A stretch of 29,776 nt of DNA from Candidatus Poribacteria bacterium (GCA_014730235.1 WJIO01000186.1:1-29776), one strand, 5' to 3'. Positions 9,051 through 17,047 are shown, numbered from the stretch's first letter. Notes: generated by a model from the letters alone, not told the origin. Numbers and translations are program-made.

Positions 9051-9079
9051 AGTATACATAAGTTTATGCCTCATGTCAA
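9051..9079 (-). promoter_or_regulatory. Sigma-70-type promoter for the HTH gene and polysaccharide operon
   Basis: On the minus strand TTGACA (9079-9074) is followed after exactly 17 bases by TATACT (9056-9051). The expected transcript start is near 9045, about 70 bases before the HTH gene. A short inverted repeat (CATAA, two bases, TTATG, 9057-9068) sits in the spacer and could be an operator; this is weak. Confidence 0.75.
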
Positions 9080-9127
9080 TGATATATTTAACTTACATAA
9101 ATTTTTTATTATCCGGGATATTTAAAA

Positions 9128-9919
9128 TTAAAGCTCCTCTAAATTTCTGATTATATAATTCGGTCTTATACCTGTCTTCTCTATATCTTTTTCAGTGCTC
9201 ATTCCTGTAAGAACCAAAGCCGAATCCATACCAAAATCTATAGCACCTTTAATATCAGTTGTAAGCATATCCCCAACCATCAAGATCTTAGATTTTACCA
9301 TATTCATTCTTTCCATTGCCATAACATACATTTCCGGATAAGGTTTACCCATAAGCAGTGCCTCGGTACTGCTGGCTGATTCGATGAAGGCTATTATGGA
9401 ACCAGTACCGGCTTCGATTTCACCGTTTTCTACTGGTCTGGCAAAATCTGGATTTGTGCCTATAAAGGTTGCACCATAAGTAGCGATAGCATTAGCGGCT
9501 CTGCTTCCCATTTCCCAGTTAAATTTCTTATAAAATCCCACAACGACATAATCGGCTTCCCTGTGATATTTAATATCCAGTACCTTCATACCAATTTCCC
9601 GGATAAGCTGTTTGACTGATTCTTCAGATATACAAAACACCTTATTTTTTTCAGGTTTAATTTTTAACTGTTTCTTCAGATAATTTGCAGCAACATTTCC
9701 CGCTGTGATTATGTCGGTTTCATTGACAGTTTCAACCCCAATACGAAGCAGAATAGATTGATACTCTCCGGGTAATTTTGCCGAGTTATTGGTTATAAAC
9801 ATGGTTTTTCGGCCTTCGGACTTCAGTTTATTTATTATTTTAATGGCAGATTCTATAGGTTTATCCCCCCTGTATACCACCCCATCCATATCAAATATAT
9901 AGCCTTCATATGATTTCAT
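9128..9919 (-). CDS. NagD-like HAD-superfamily (subfamily IIA) phosphatase
   Basis: This HAD hydrolase has the nucleophile motif FDMDGVVYRGD (D10, D12 from the chosen start), TMFITNNS as motif II, the GKPYPEMY loop with the motif III lysine, and LMVGDMLTTDIKGA as motif IV. The cap between motifs II and III puts it in the NagD/4-nitrophenylphosphatase group, which dephosphorylates small phosphometabolites such as sugar or nucleoside monophosphates. The frame is open upstream to an ATG at 9964, but GGAGG lies eight bases before ATG at 9919 and the conserved domain starts there (MKSYEGYIFD). The extra 15 codons run through a tandem duplication. It appears to be transcribed alone. Confidence 0.9.
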   Translation of the reverse strand: MKSYEGYIFDMDGVVYRGDKPIESAIKIINKLKSEGRKTMFITNNSAKLPGEYQSILLRIGVETVNETDIITAGNVAANYLKKQLKIKPEKNKVFCISEESVKQLIREIGMKVLDIKYHREADYVVVGFYKKFNWEMGSRAANAIATYGATFIGTNPDFARPVENGEIEAGTGSIIAFIESASSTEALLMGKPYPEMYVMAMERMNMVKSKILMVGDMLTTDIKGAIDFGMDSALVLTGMSTEKDIEKTGIRPNYIIRNLEEL

Positions 9920-9945
9920 ACCGTAATTTCCTCCAGCCTTTTTCT

Positions 9946-9975
9946 TCACCTGTATTGATTTCACCTGTATTGATT
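9946..9975. repeat. 15-bp tandem direct repeat, two copies
   Basis: TCACCTGTATTGATT occurs twice back to back at 9946-9960 and 9961-9975. It lies just upstream of the phosphatase gene and overlaps the spurious N-terminal extension of that frame. It looks like a simple slippage duplication. Confidence 0.95.
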
Positions 9976-10061
9976 TATATCCCTAATCTATACTGATCAG
10001 GATATTATAATAAGATACTTAAAGTCAAGTTATTTTCCCTGAAGGTGATCGTTGAAAGGGG

Positions 10062-10337
10062 AATATATGCTTACTTTTTTCCATTATCGTAATTGTTAAA
10101 AAATAGATGGCTCTTCCGGGTTCAGTGTGTTAAAGATAAGAAACTTCTTTATGCTGTCATTCCTGCTTTCGCAGGAATAACAAATTCTGTAGTTAAGCAT
10201 AGAATAAAGCGATTGTTATAAACATAAATTACATTTTTTAACGATTACATTATCAGACTTAACTCTGAAGAAACAAATTTTTTCGTTATATCTCGTTAAA
10301 ATTTTCATTCATTTGGTCAAAAAAAGTAAGCTATATT
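10062..10337. repeat. Outer inverted repeat enclosing the MITE-like element
   Basis: GCTTACTTTTTT at 10069-10080 is the exact reverse complement of AAAAAAGTAAGC at 10320-10331, and the similarity continues outward (AATATA at 10062-10067 and TATATT at 10332-10337, with one extra base on the left). The arms enclose about 240 bp. They may be a second, older element or a stem into which the MITE inserted. Confidence 0.7.
10089..10248. mobile_element. MITE-like element, copy 1 (160 bp)
   Basis: The left end GTAATTGTTAAAAAAT and the right end (reverse complement GTAATCGTTAAAAAATG) form terminal inverted repeats. ATTATC occurs on both flanks (10083-10088 and 10249-10254) and looks like a 6-bp target duplication. 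In the centre is a near-perfect stem, TGTCATTCCTGC (10155-10166) and GCAGGAATAACA (10171-10182) around a 4-base loop. There is no coding capacity, so movement would need a transposase from elsewhere. A longer relative lies at 26221-26432. Confidence 0.8.
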
Positions 10338-10396
10338 TAATGCTTATTCGTTATGATTACAAATGAAAACTACATGAATAAAAGGCTTGAAAAGCA

Positions 10397-10425
10397 TTGA
10401 CAAAAACCATGCCAGATGCTATACT
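10397..10425 (+). promoter_or_regulatory. Sigma-70-type promoter for lolA and the downstream run
   Basis: TTGACA (10397-10402) and TATACT (10420-10425) are separated by 17 bases. The start of transcription is expected near 10432, and AAGGAG at 10441-10446 lies six bases before the lolA ATG. It has the same two hexamers and spacing as the promoter at 9051-9079. Confidence 0.85.
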
Positions 10426-10452
10426 CGTTTTTAGAGATATAAGGAGATAATT

Positions 10453-11154
10453 ATGAAAACAATTCATTTAGAGATAATTGGAATTATTTGTATCTGTTTG
10501 GTATTTTTTATAATAAATACAGCTACTGCTGCGAGTGTTAAAGAGATAGTCCAAGGGTTCAGGGAAAAATATAAAGAGACCAAAAATTTCAACGCAGAAT
10601 TTACTGAAACTACTGTCATTGCAGGACAAAGGCGCGTTTCAAAGGGATTTGTCAACTTTCAGAAACCTAACTTACTTCGGAAAGATACAAGAGATCCCAA
10701 TAACATGGACAAAACCATACAATTGATCGTCTCTGATGGTGGGACAATATGGGCTTATACACCTATGATTAAACAAGTTACAAAACAAGAGCTAACACAG
10801 AACTCAGATATGGCGGAACTTATGCCTGGGTTTGGTCACTCTCTGGAAAATATTGAAGATAACTATAATATAAAATTTGTTGAAGATAAAGAAGCAGAAA
10901 AACAGGAGATTCACGCTATTGAATTGAAGCCAAAGCTGGACGGCGGCGCGAAAGCATCTTTTGATTACATGCAGGTCTGGATAAGGGATAAAGACCTGAT
11001 TCCCGTTCAGTTTATGTATGAAGATAAAAAGAATCAAATGGTATTTGTCCTTTCGTTTAAAGACATCAAGATAAATCAGAAGTTGGATGAATCTACTTTT
11101 AAATTTGATTTACCTGATGGTGTTCAGGTGATCTCTGTGCCTAAACGGCAATAG
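10453..11154 (+). CDS. lolA: LolA-like periplasmic lipoprotein carrier
   Basis: This 233-residue protein has a signal peptide: short N-terminus, hydrophobic core (IIGIICICLVFFII) and likely cleavage after TATA-A near residue 26-27. The mature part has the LolA pattern: FNAEFTETTVIAGQ, KGFVNFQKPNLLR (strand pair of the open barrel), IVSDGGTIWAYTP and a C-terminal FKFDLPDGVQVI. LolA carries lipoproteins from the LolCDE transporter across the periplasm to the outer membrane. Its presence implies a diderm envelope. It is preceded by a strong promoter and ribosome site and followed 13 bp later by the rodZ-like gene. LolA and related RseB/LolB-fold proteins are hard to separate, but the length and motif order favour LolA. 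Confidence 0.85.
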   Translation: MKTIHLEIIGIICICLVFFIINTATAASVKEIVQGFREKYKETKNFNAEFTETTVIAGQRRVSKGFVNFQKPNLLRKDTRDPNNMDKTIQLIVSDGGTIWAYTPMIKQVTKQELTQNSDMAELMPGFGHSLENIEDNYNIKFVEDKEAEKQEIHAIELKPKLDGGAKASFDYMQVWIRDKDLIPVQFMYEDKKNQMVFVLSFKDIKINQKLDESTFKFDLPDGVQVISVPKRQ

Positions 11155-11167
11155 GTGGTATTATTCT

Positions 11168-11557
11168 ATGGCGTCAATAGGTGAACAACTTAAAGCGGCA
11201 CGTATGGCTAAAGAAAAATCACTGGACGAAGTATCAAACGATACTAAGATAAGCAAAAAGTACCTTGAAGCTCTGGAAGCTGATGATTATAATGTTTTTC
11301 CCGCTCCCATATATGCAAAAGGCTCTTTAAAGGCTTATGCAAATTATGTTGCTCTGGATTACGAAGCTTTGGATCGTGAGTATAAAAAACTTACGGGTTT
11401 AAGTAAACTTGCCAGCGGCGATAGTAATGACAGCGTTGAAAATAAGGCTGAAACGAAATCTTCCAACAATTCTAGTAAAATTATTATACCTATCGCTACT
11501 ATTGTTCTTATTATCGTTGTTGCGGCAATATATTATTATTTCTTTTATGGAAAGTAG
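11168..11557 (+). CDS. RodZ-like HTH protein with single membrane helix, short form
   Basis: This 129-residue protein has the RodZ-type cytoplasmic HTH at about residues 1-75 (IGEQLKAARMAKEKSLDEVS, then YLEALEADDYNVFPAPIYAK and GSLKAYANYVALD). A polar serine/asparagine-rich linker and one membrane helix at about 104-126 follow. Full RodZ proteins couple MreB to the elongation machinery and continue into a periplasmic domain; here the protein stops three residues after the helix. It is therefore either a naturally short RodZ or a membrane-tethered HTH regulator. The position before rimO and pgsA matches a gene order seen in several bacterial lineages. The stop is clean, with no continuing reading frame behind it. 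Confidence 0.85.
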   Translation: MASIGEQLKAARMAKEKSLDEVSNDTKISKKYLEALEADDYNVFPAPIYAKGSLKAYANYVALDYEALDREYKKLTGLSKLASGDSNDSVENKAETKSSNNSSKIIIPIATIVLIIVVAAIYYYFFYGK

Positions 11558-11644
11558 TTTAAAATATATTTTGTCCATTGAATCCCATTAATATCCCTAT
11601 TAAACCCGAAAGAAATAGAATTCATTTATTGGAGTATCTTTGCC

Positions 11645-12973
11645 TTGAATAAAAAAGTAGGTATTATAAGTCTTGGATGTAATAAAAATCTGGTTGATAC
11701 AGAGGTTATGCTGGGTTTATTAAGGGAAGAAGGATATGAAATTACCCCGGATGAAAATGTAGCTGATATTCTCATAATAAACACCTGTGCATTTATTGAT
11801 ACAGCCAGGGATGAATCAATGGAAGTTATTCATAATCTTATTGATTCTAATGGTAAAGGTGAACGTAAAATCATAGTAACCGGCTGTCTTGCCCAACGAT
11901 ATGGTGAAGAACTTGCAGAAGAATTAAAAGGTGATATACATGCCCTGGTAGGTGTTGGTAATTTCCAGAATATAGTGGATGTATGCAAATATATTCTGAA
12001 GAGCGATAAAACCATCATTCAAATATCTCCTACTCCCGCCTATATATATGACCACAGTGTTCCAAGACTGAGAACAACTCCGCCACATCTGGCTTATGTG
12101 AAAATATCGGAGGGCTGTAATAACCGATGCTCTTATTGTATTATTCCGCAATTACGCGGACCGTATCGCAGCAGGAGTATTGATTCTATACTGGCAGAAG
12201 TTGCTGTATTGTCAGAATTCGGAGTTAAAGAGATAAATCTCATCGGACAGGATACTACATGTTATGGTCGAGATTTGAATGATGGAAGTAATTTAGTAGT
12301 TTTGCTGAAGGAATTGGTTAATGTTCCTAAAACTCACTGGATCAGATTTATGTATGGCCATCCAAATCATATAGACGACGAACTCCTGGAATTGGTTGCA
12401 AAAGAAGAAAAAATCTGCTCTTATATAGATATACCTATTCAGCATATCCACGATGATATACTAAAAAGAATGGCAAGAAGAACAACACAAAAGCAGATAT
12501 TTCAATTGATAGATAAAATTCGGAATACTATACCGTATGTAACTTTAAGAACTTCCCTAATTGTAGGCTTTCCCGGTGAAAATGATGTTCACTTCAAAGC
12601 TTTAATAGATTTTGTTGAGCAGGCCCAATTCGATCATCTGGGTGTATTTGCCTATTCAAGGGAAAAGAATACAAAAGCTTATGATCTTGATGAGCAAGTT
12701 CCAGAATCAATAAAGCAGGAACGCCTTAGTCAGATAGCCAGTTTGCACCAAAGTATAGCAGATAAAAAGCGCAGAGCATTAATAGGCAGGAGAACAAAGG
12801 TGATTGTGGATGATATACTACCTCAGGCAAAAGGTAGAACTCAAGGTCAGGCTCCTGAAGTTGATGATATAACCTATATTACCAAAAGCGATAGTTGCGA
12901 ACCTGGTGATATAGTGGATATAGAAATAATAGACACTTATGAAATCTATGATTTAATTGGAAGATTAATATAA
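11645..12973 (+). CDS. rimO: Ribosomal protein S12 methylthiotransferase
   Basis: This 442-residue radical-SAM enzyme adds a methylthio group to the conserved aspartate of ribosomal protein S12. The N-terminal UPF0004 domain has the three auxiliary-cluster cysteines C12, C48 and C81 (SLGCNKNLVDTE, INTCAF, VTGCLAQRY). The radical-SAM cysteines are C158, C162 and C165 in SEGCNNRCSYC. The ending (about 380-440) fits a TRAM domain. SLGCxKNLVD and the IPQLRGPYRSR loop favour RimO over MiaB. The start is TTG at 11645, with GGAG ten bases upstream, since the conserved strand begins immediately (KVGIISLGC). It shares one base with the pgsA start. Confidence 0.95.
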   Translation: MNKKVGIISLGCNKNLVDTEVMLGLLREEGYEITPDENVADILIINTCAFIDTARDESMEVIHNLIDSNGKGERKIIVTGCLAQRYGEELAEELKGDIHALVGVGNFQNIVDVCKYILKSDKTIIQISPTPAYIYDHSVPRLRTTPPHLAYVKISEGCNNRCSYCIIPQLRGPYRSRSIDSILAEVAVLSEFGVKEINLIGQDTTCYGRDLNDGSNLVVLLKELVNVPKTHWIRFMYGHPNHIDDELLELVAKEEKICSYIDIPIQHIHDDILKRMARRTTQKQIFQLIDKIRNTIPYVTLRTSLIVGFPGENDVHFKALIDFVEQAQFDHLGVFAYSREKNTKAYDLDEQVPESIKQERLSQIASLHQSIADKKRRALIGRRTKVIVDDILPQAKGRTQGQAPEVDDITYITKSDSCEPGDIVDIEIIDTYEIYDLIGRLI

Positions 12974-13572
12974 TGAAAATACGAACAATACCAAATTATC
13001 TTACTATATTCAGAATGTTTTTAACCCCTGTTTTCATATTATTATATCAATATGTAGGTGCTTTCTTCAGCTTACTGGCCTTTTCTGTTGCAGCTATAAC
13101 GGATATGTTGGATGGAAAAATAGCTCGAAAGACTGGTATGATTACGGATTTTGGAAAATTCATGGATCCTCTGGCTGATAAGCTCCTGGTAGGCGCTGCC
13201 TTAATTGCGTTTCTCAGCCTTGGACCGAAACTTATCACCACATGGATGGTTTTGATTATCATGATCCGGGAAGTTACTATTACTATTCTACGCACTATTG
13301 CAGCGCGAAAAGGAAATGTAATAGCAGCAACGCGACTTGGTAAATATAAGGCATCATCCCAGATGTATTCCATTGTTATCGCCCTTTTGCTTTTAAGTAT
13401 TCATGACCTAAGAAATAGATTTTTTGCCGATAGATGGCATTTTTTAACCAAGATTCATGATCATAATGGCCCTATATATTATCTTATGTTTATTCCTGTG
13501 GTTCTTACTTTAATATCAGGTTTAGAATTTATTTATATTAACCGTAAGGTAATCAAGGAGATAGTGGTTTAA
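12973..13572 (+). CDS. pgsA: CDP-diacylglycerol-glycerol-3-phosphate 3-phosphatidyltransferase
   Basis: This 199-residue membrane enzyme of the CDP-alcohol phosphotransferase family makes phosphatidylglycerophosphate from CDP-diacylglycerol and glycerol 3-phosphate. The family signature D-x2-DG-x2-AR-x8-G-x3-D-x3-D is intact, from DMLDGKIARKTG through MITDFGKFMDPLAD. The N-terminus (IPNYLTIFRMFLTPVFILLY) is typical of PgsA. Four to six membrane segments are visible. The ATG overlaps the rimO stop (TAATG), so the two are translationally coupled. The region between about residues 139 and 168 is longer and more polar than in many PgsA proteins. A closely related phospholipid synthase cannot be fully excluded. 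Confidence 0.93.
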   Translation: MKIRTIPNYLTIFRMFLTPVFILLYQYVGAFFSLLAFSVAAITDMLDGKIARKTGMITDFGKFMDPLADKLLVGAALIAFLSLGPKLITTWMVLIIMIREVTITILRTIAARKGNVIAATRLGKYKASSQMYSIVIALLLLSIHDLRNRFFADRWHFLTKIHDHNGPIYYLMFIPVVLTLISGLEFIYINRKVIKEIVV

Positions 13573-13628
13573 TCTATATATTACTCACTTAAGGAAATGT
13601 GGGAATAATTTGAAAGTCTTCTAAGCAT

Positions 13629-13656
13629 TGCTATTCCTAACTTCATAGGAATAACA
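13629..13656. repeat. Hairpin repeat related to the MITE core
   Basis: TATTCCTA (13632-13639) and TAGGAATA (13646-13653) form an 8-bp stem with a 6-base loop. Aligned without gaps, the 28-bp unit matches the hairpin at 10155-10182 at 20 of 28 positions, and some of the differences within the stem change both partners. No terminal inverted repeats are seen around it. It lies in the 278-bp gap between pgsA and cinA, where no consensus promoter was found. Confidence 0.65.
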
Positions 13657-13850
13657 GTATATAGAAATCTCTTGTGATTACCAAAATTAATTCTGAATAT
13701 CCAAAAAATTTTGAAGAAAATTTGTTGATCAAAACCTCACAAAATCACTTATAAAAGCAGAATTTAGAAAGCCTTTTCTTAAAATTCCCTTTAGTTACTA
13801 TACTTTCACAGTTTTAAAACTATTTATAATGTAATTCAGGAAAAGATTAA

Positions 13851-15092
13851 ATGCGCGGTGAACTTATTTTTGTAGGAACTGAGTTGCTCCTAGGGCAGAT
13901 AGTAAATACCAACGCCGCATATCTTGGTGAAAATCTGGCCAGGTTGGGCGTTGATCTTTATTACAGTAGTGTTATCGGGGATAATCTGGAACGTATTAAG
14001 AATACTACACAGACAGCTTTAAGCAGATCTGAATTGGTTATAATTACCGGCGGATTGGGACCGACATTTGACGATATAACCCGAGAGGGCATCGCTACGG
14101 CCATAAACCGAGAGCTTGTATATGATCCTGAGGTTATGGCCCAGATAGAAGCCCATTTTAACCGGGTTAAATATAATATACTCCCTATGCACCGACGACA
14201 GGCCTATGTATTTAAAACCGGTTGTCAGGTTGTTCCAAATCCTGTTGGTTCTGCCCCTGGACTTATAATCGAAGTAGATGGCAAGTGGATTATTGCTATG
14301 CCAGGAGTTCCCAGGGAAATGGAGCGGATGTGCAACGATACCATATTTCCCTGGATAACGAAAAGGGCCGGCAAGGGAATTATCAAATCAAGGGTGCTTA
14401 AAGTATGTGGAATGGGTGAATCCACAGTGGCCGATGCACTGAATGAAATAGTAGAACCCCTGACAAATCCCACTATTGCATTTTTAGCCCGACCTAACGA
14501 AGTATCCGTAAGAATAACGGCCAAAGCTAACGATAGCGATGAAGCAGACAGGATGATAGCTGTTGTCGCCGATCAGATAAGAACTAAGCTGGAGGATAAT
14601 GTTTTTAGTGAAGACAACCAGACAATGGAAGAGGTTATCGGATGCCTGCTGGTTAAAAATTTAGAAACCCTCGCCATTGCAGAATCCTGTACCGGCGGTT
14701 TAGTTTCTGACCGAATAACTGACATATCCGGTAGTTCCAGATACTTTCAGGGTTCTGTAATAGCTTATAGCAACAATGTAAAGTCTCAGCTTCTTAATGT
14801 TTCAGAAAGCGATCTAGAACAATACGGTGCAGTAAGTTCAACAGTTGCTTTACAGATGGCTAAGGGTGTCAGGAAACTATTGAATACAGATTACGGTCTG
14901 GGAATAACGGGTATTGCAGGACCGACTGGCGAAACTCCTGACAAACCTGTGGGTCTTGTATATATTGCTGTTGCATCAGATAAAAGGAATAATGCAAGGG
15001 AATTCAGGTTTCTTGGTGAGAGAACAACTATAAAGCGCAGGGCATCTCAGATGGCCCTGGATATGCTGAGAAGAGAACTGCTGATTAAGTGA
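13851..15092 (+). CDS. cinA: CinA-family protein (nicotinamide-nucleotide amidase/ADP-ribose pyrophosphatase type)
   Basis: This 413-residue protein has the usual two-domain CinA layout. The N-terminal MoCF-like domain starts at GELIFVGTELLLGQIVNTNA and includes ITGGLGPTFDD, MPGVPREME and the SRVLKVCGMGES segment; in characterised homologues this half hydrolyses ADP-ribose. The C-terminal PncC-type domain (about 255-410) has IAESCTGGLVSDRIT and GAVSSTVA, with TGIAGPTG; this half deamidates nicotinamide mononucleotide in NAD recycling. The ATG at 13851 is preceded by an AGG-containing ribosome site. It is followed 13 bp later by the glycoside hydrolase gene. The order rimO-pgsA-cinA-thpR is a common bacterial arrangement. 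Confidence 0.93.
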   Translation: MRGELIFVGTELLLGQIVNTNAAYLGENLARLGVDLYYSSVIGDNLERIKNTTQTALSRSELVIITGGLGPTFDDITREGIATAINRELVYDPEVMAQIEAHFNRVKYNILPMHRRQAYVFKTGCQVVPNPVGSAPGLIIEVDGKWIIAMPGVPREMERMCNDTIFPWITKRAGKGIIKSRVLKVCGMGESTVADALNEIVEPLTNPTIAFLARPNEVSVRITAKANDSDEADRMIAVVADQIRTKLEDNVFSEDNQTMEEVIGCLLVKNLETLAIAESCTGGLVSDRITDISGSSRYFQGSVIAYSNNVKSQLLNVSESDLEQYGAVSSTVALQMAKGVRKLLNTDYGLGITGIAGPTGETPDKPVGLVYIAVASDKRNNAREFRFLGERTTIKRRASQMALDMLRRELLIK

Positions 15093-15105
15093 AAAGGATT
15101 GTAAT

Positions 15106-16461
15106 ATGCTATTGATTGGATGTCTTACTGTGTTTGTAAGTTCTATGACGGGCAGTATATCGGATGAAAACATATTTGAATTGGGCATGTGTACCCACTT
15201 CAGTCAGGGAAAAGGGATCGTTGAATCAAATATTTACAGCATGAAAATGGCCGGAATTAGCTCTATCCGGGATGAATCCACATGGAAAGATGTGGAAAGG
15301 ACAAAAGACGTTCTTGAAATATCCGAGAGGATTGATAGATATATTGACCATGCCAATAAAGAGGGCATTGGGGTTATGATGATCCTTGATTATTCCAACC
15401 CTTTTTATGATGATGGTGACAGGCCAAAATCTCCAGAAGCTGTGGAAGGTTTTTGTCGATATTCAGAACATATAGTTAAACATTTTGGGGATAAAATCAA
15501 ATGGTATGAAATCTGGAATGAATGGGATATTCCCATTGGACTTCCACCAAAGCACCAGGAAAAGAACGGTGAACGAAACAGGGGTAAAGCGGAGGATTAT
15601 TTTAACCTTTTAAAAGCTGTATATCCAAGAATCAAGTCTGCCAATCCCGATGCAATAGTTCTGGGCGGATGTCCCACACCCGGAGCCGTCAGAAACGGAT
15701 GGCTTGAAAAGATTATGAAGTTGGGTGCAGTGGATTACTGCGATGCCATATCCATCCATACATATAACTACAGCGCAAAGGGCTTTGACAGGACGCCGGA
15801 AGCGTGGCAGGCATGGATGCTGGAAGTTCAGGCCATGCTACGTAAATATAATAACGATAATGATCCTGATTTTTACGTTACTGAAATGGGCTGGCCGACT
15901 CATGTGGACGAGAGGGGAACATCACCTGAGCTTTCCGCGTCATATTTGGCAAGACTTTATCTCCTGGCCCGGACAATGCCATCTTTTGAGGGCTTATGGT
16001 GGTATGATTTCCAGGATGATGGCTGGAAAGCTGAATATAACGAAAACAACTTTGGAATCATACGTCCTGATTTGACTCCCAAACCGGCTTATTATGTAAC
16101 ATGGGATATATCAGAACTGGTTAAACATGGTGAATATCTAGGCAGAATGAAGACTTCCGACGAGAATCTCTGGTTGCTGCAATTCAAGCTTGATGGTGAT
16201 AATATATGGGCTGTATGGTCAGGGGACGACCAGGAGCGACAGGTTATTTTTGAGACTAAAGATACGGGGATAGATCTGTCGGTTTTGCAAACAGGCCATA
16301 AGCATATGGATATGAAATGGGGCCACAGGGATTGGGTAGATAATAGAGGTCAGCCTTTGATGAAATCCCGGATGTCACTAACTGTTGGACATCGACCTTA
16401 TATTCTGAAAGGTGGATTGGGTAATATATCTGTAGTAGATATTATCCCGCGACCGAGATGA
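15106..16461 (+). CDS. Secreted clan-A (beta/alpha)8 glycoside hydrolase, GH39/GH5-like
   Basis: This 451-residue protein begins with a short hydrophobic segment (MLLIGCLTVFVSS), then a TIM-barrel glycosidase. The clan-A acid/base glutamate is likely E139 in YEIWNEWD and the nucleophile E260 in FYVTEMGWPTH; IHTY (217-220) supplies the usual barrel histidine. LIGC at residues 3-6 resembles a lipobox, but the N-terminus is too short and lacks positive charges, and no in-frame upstream start exists before the stop at 15082-15084. A C-terminal region (about 345-450) looks like a beta-rich accessory domain. The substrate is unknown. It sits between cinA and thpR, where a glycosidase is not usual, and overlaps thpR by ATGA. 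Confidence 0.85.
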   Translation: MLLIGCLTVFVSSMTGSISDENIFELGMCTHFSQGKGIVESNIYSMKMAGISSIRDESTWKDVERTKDVLEISERIDRYIDHANKEGIGVMMILDYSNPFYDDGDRPKSPEAVEGFCRYSEHIVKHFGDKIKWYEIWNEWDIPIGLPPKHQEKNGERNRGKAEDYFNLLKAVYPRIKSANPDAIVLGGCPTPGAVRNGWLEKIMKLGAVDYCDAISIHTYNYSAKGFDRTPEAWQAWMLEVQAMLRKYNNDNDPDFYVTEMGWPTHVDERGTSPELSASYLARLYLLARTMPSFEGLWWYDFQDDGWKAEYNENNFGIIRPDLTPKPAYYVTWDISELVKHGEYLGRMKTSDENLWLLQFKLDGDNIWAVWSGDDQERQVIFETKDTGIDLSVLQTGHKHMDMKWGHRDWVDNRGQPLMKSRMSLTVGHRPYILKGGLGNISVVDIIPRPR

Positions 16462-17042
16462 AAAATAAGAAAAAAGAAACTATTAGAACATTTATTGCTA
16501 TAAAACTCCCAGAAAATATTCACAAGGTACTAAAACAACTTCAGGATGAGCTAAAAGAATCTATGCCTGATGTCAGATGGACTAAGTATGGAAATATTCA
16601 TTTGACACTTAAGTTTCTAGGTGATACCCCTGTTTCACAGGTGGATTTTATCGATGAGAAACTCAGGGAAATATCTGGTAAATTTTCATCTTTTAATATG
16701 ATTCTTGAAGGTGTTGGGGCCTTTCCAAATTCCCGTAAACCAAGAATAATATGGGCCGGGATAAATACAACGGATGAAACACTGGAAAATCTTGCAAAGC
16801 AAATAGAAAAAGAAATGGATAAGATAGGATTTCCAAAGGAAAAACGGAAATTCAAGCCGCACCTGACTATCGGCAGGATCAGAAAACTGAATAATCCAAC
16901 TGTAATGTCTAAAGTACTGGAAAATATTCAAATAAGGAAAATTGGTGAATTTACTGTTGAATCGGTTAGTTTTATTGAGAGTCAGCTTGATCCCGGTGGT
17001 TCTATATATACTACTTTATGTGATGCACCACTAAGCATTTAA
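16458..17042 (+). CDS. thpR: RNA 2',3'-cyclic phosphodiesterase (2'-5' RNA ligase family)
   Basis: This 194-residue member of the 2H phosphoesterase family has both H-x-T motifs: HLTLKFLGD (H48, T50) and HLTIGRIRK (H135, T137). RTFIAIKLPENI at the start and the NIHLTLKFLG context are typical of ThpR/LigT. The enzyme opens RNA 2',3'-cyclic phosphates and can catalyse 2'-5' ligation in vitro. Its ATG overlaps the stop of the glycosidase gene (ATGA), so it is the last gene of the plus-strand run. A strong hairpin follows five bases after the stop. Confidence 0.94.
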   Translation: MKNKKKETIRTFIAIKLPENIHKVLKQLQDELKESMPDVRWTKYGNIHLTLKFLGDTPVSQVDFIDEKLREISGKFSSFNMILEGVGAFPNSRKPRIIWAGINTTDETLENLAKQIEKEMDKIGFPKEKRKFKPHLTIGRIRKLNNPTVMSKVLENIQIRKIGEFTVESVSFIESQLDPGGSIYTTLCDAPLSI

Positions 17043-17047
17043 AAGAT

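Larger units (their letters stand above)
9976..10452. other. Long intergenic region between divergent transcription units
   Basis: No gene is seen in this stretch between the minus-strand phosphatase and the plus-strand lolA. It holds a MITE-like element (10089-10248), a wider inverted repeat around it (10062-10337) and the lolA promoter (10397-10425). On the minus strand TATAAT (10009-10004) and TTGACT (10028-10023) could belong to the phosphatase promoter, but they are only 13 bases apart, so the pair is not convincing. Confidence 0.8.
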
